From Deltaproteobacteria bacterium (GTDB taxonomy: Bacteria; Desulfobacterota; JADFXK01): a stretch of DNA of 13,784 bases. The position numbers were made by a program, and so were the translations under genes. Of this stretch, positions 13,755 through 13,784 are shown piece after piece. The DNA lies in the NCBI GenBank assembly GCA_015233285.1, contig JADFYA010000052.1, positions 1 through 13,784 of the forward strand. The letters are read 5' to 3'. The notes beneath the pieces were generated by a model that searched no databases, was not told the DNA's origin, and worked only from the letters and a program-made list of their open reading frames with translations. Each line of letters opens with the position of its first letter. Position 1 is the stretch's first letter.

Positions 13755-13784
13755 ACTAACCTCCTGTTCTTTGGGGTGATGAGG

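Noticed and set aside
1..13784. CRISPR arrays, tRNA or rRNA genes, transposases, prophage genes
   Set aside because: I looked for regularly spaced repeats, cloverleaf-like stretches and mobile-element proteins and saw none.

Overview
The window looks like chromosomal DNA from a deltaproteobacterial-type bacterium (Desulfobacterota in the broad sense). This is inferred from moderate GC content, the style of the multi-PAS and c-heme-type sensor proteins, an EmrAB-type exporter, a secreted Cache protein, and two small proteins of a kind I associate with sulfate-reducing or syntrophic deltaproteobacteria. No rRNA, tRNA, CRISPR array, transposase or phage gene is visible.

Layout from left to right. 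(a) 19-531 (+) encodes an exported single-Cache-like protein; converging on it at 615-956 (-) is a ModE-type winged-helix regulator without a molybdate-binding part. (b) 957-1471 is a 515-bp non-coding stretch rich in structure: a perfect 20-bp tandem duplication, a long hairpin, a nested inverted repeat and a good sigma70-like promoter. (c) 1472-5279 (+) is a probable three-gene operon: receiver-GAF-coiled-coil protein, a long unrecognised coiled-coil protein, and a receiver-coiled-coil-PAS protein that stops where a second PAS domain would begin. (d) Converging on it is a very large hybrid histidine kinase (9586-5366, -): periplasmic DUF3365/Tll0287-like domain with a CxxCH haem motif, HAMP, PAS-PAS-GAF-PAS-PAS, HisKA, HATPase and a C-terminal receiver. 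(e) Upstream of the kinase on the same strand lies a 63-64-residue protein with nine cysteines, just after a strong intrinsic terminator. (f) That terminator ends an EmrB-like DHA2 exporter gene, preceded by an EmrA-like adaptor gene whose 5' part is missing. (g) At about 12579-12586 the broken emrA-like gene meets, head to head, a 5'-truncated HDOD-domain gene running the other way (to 13278, +). (h) The window ends with a conserved-looking 99-residue protein on the minus strand.

How they may work together (inference): the kinase could sense a redox or gas signal through a periplasmic c-haem and GAF/PAS domains and pass phosphate to its own receiver and perhaps to the two output-less receivers of the facing operon, with the coiled-coil protein as a possible scaffold. 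EmrA/EmrB would form an export system, but the truncation at 12582 suggests it is broken here, or that the sequence is mis-joined. The double truncation is what a single deletion between two divergently transcribed genes would leave; a chimeric assembly join would look the same and must be excluded first.
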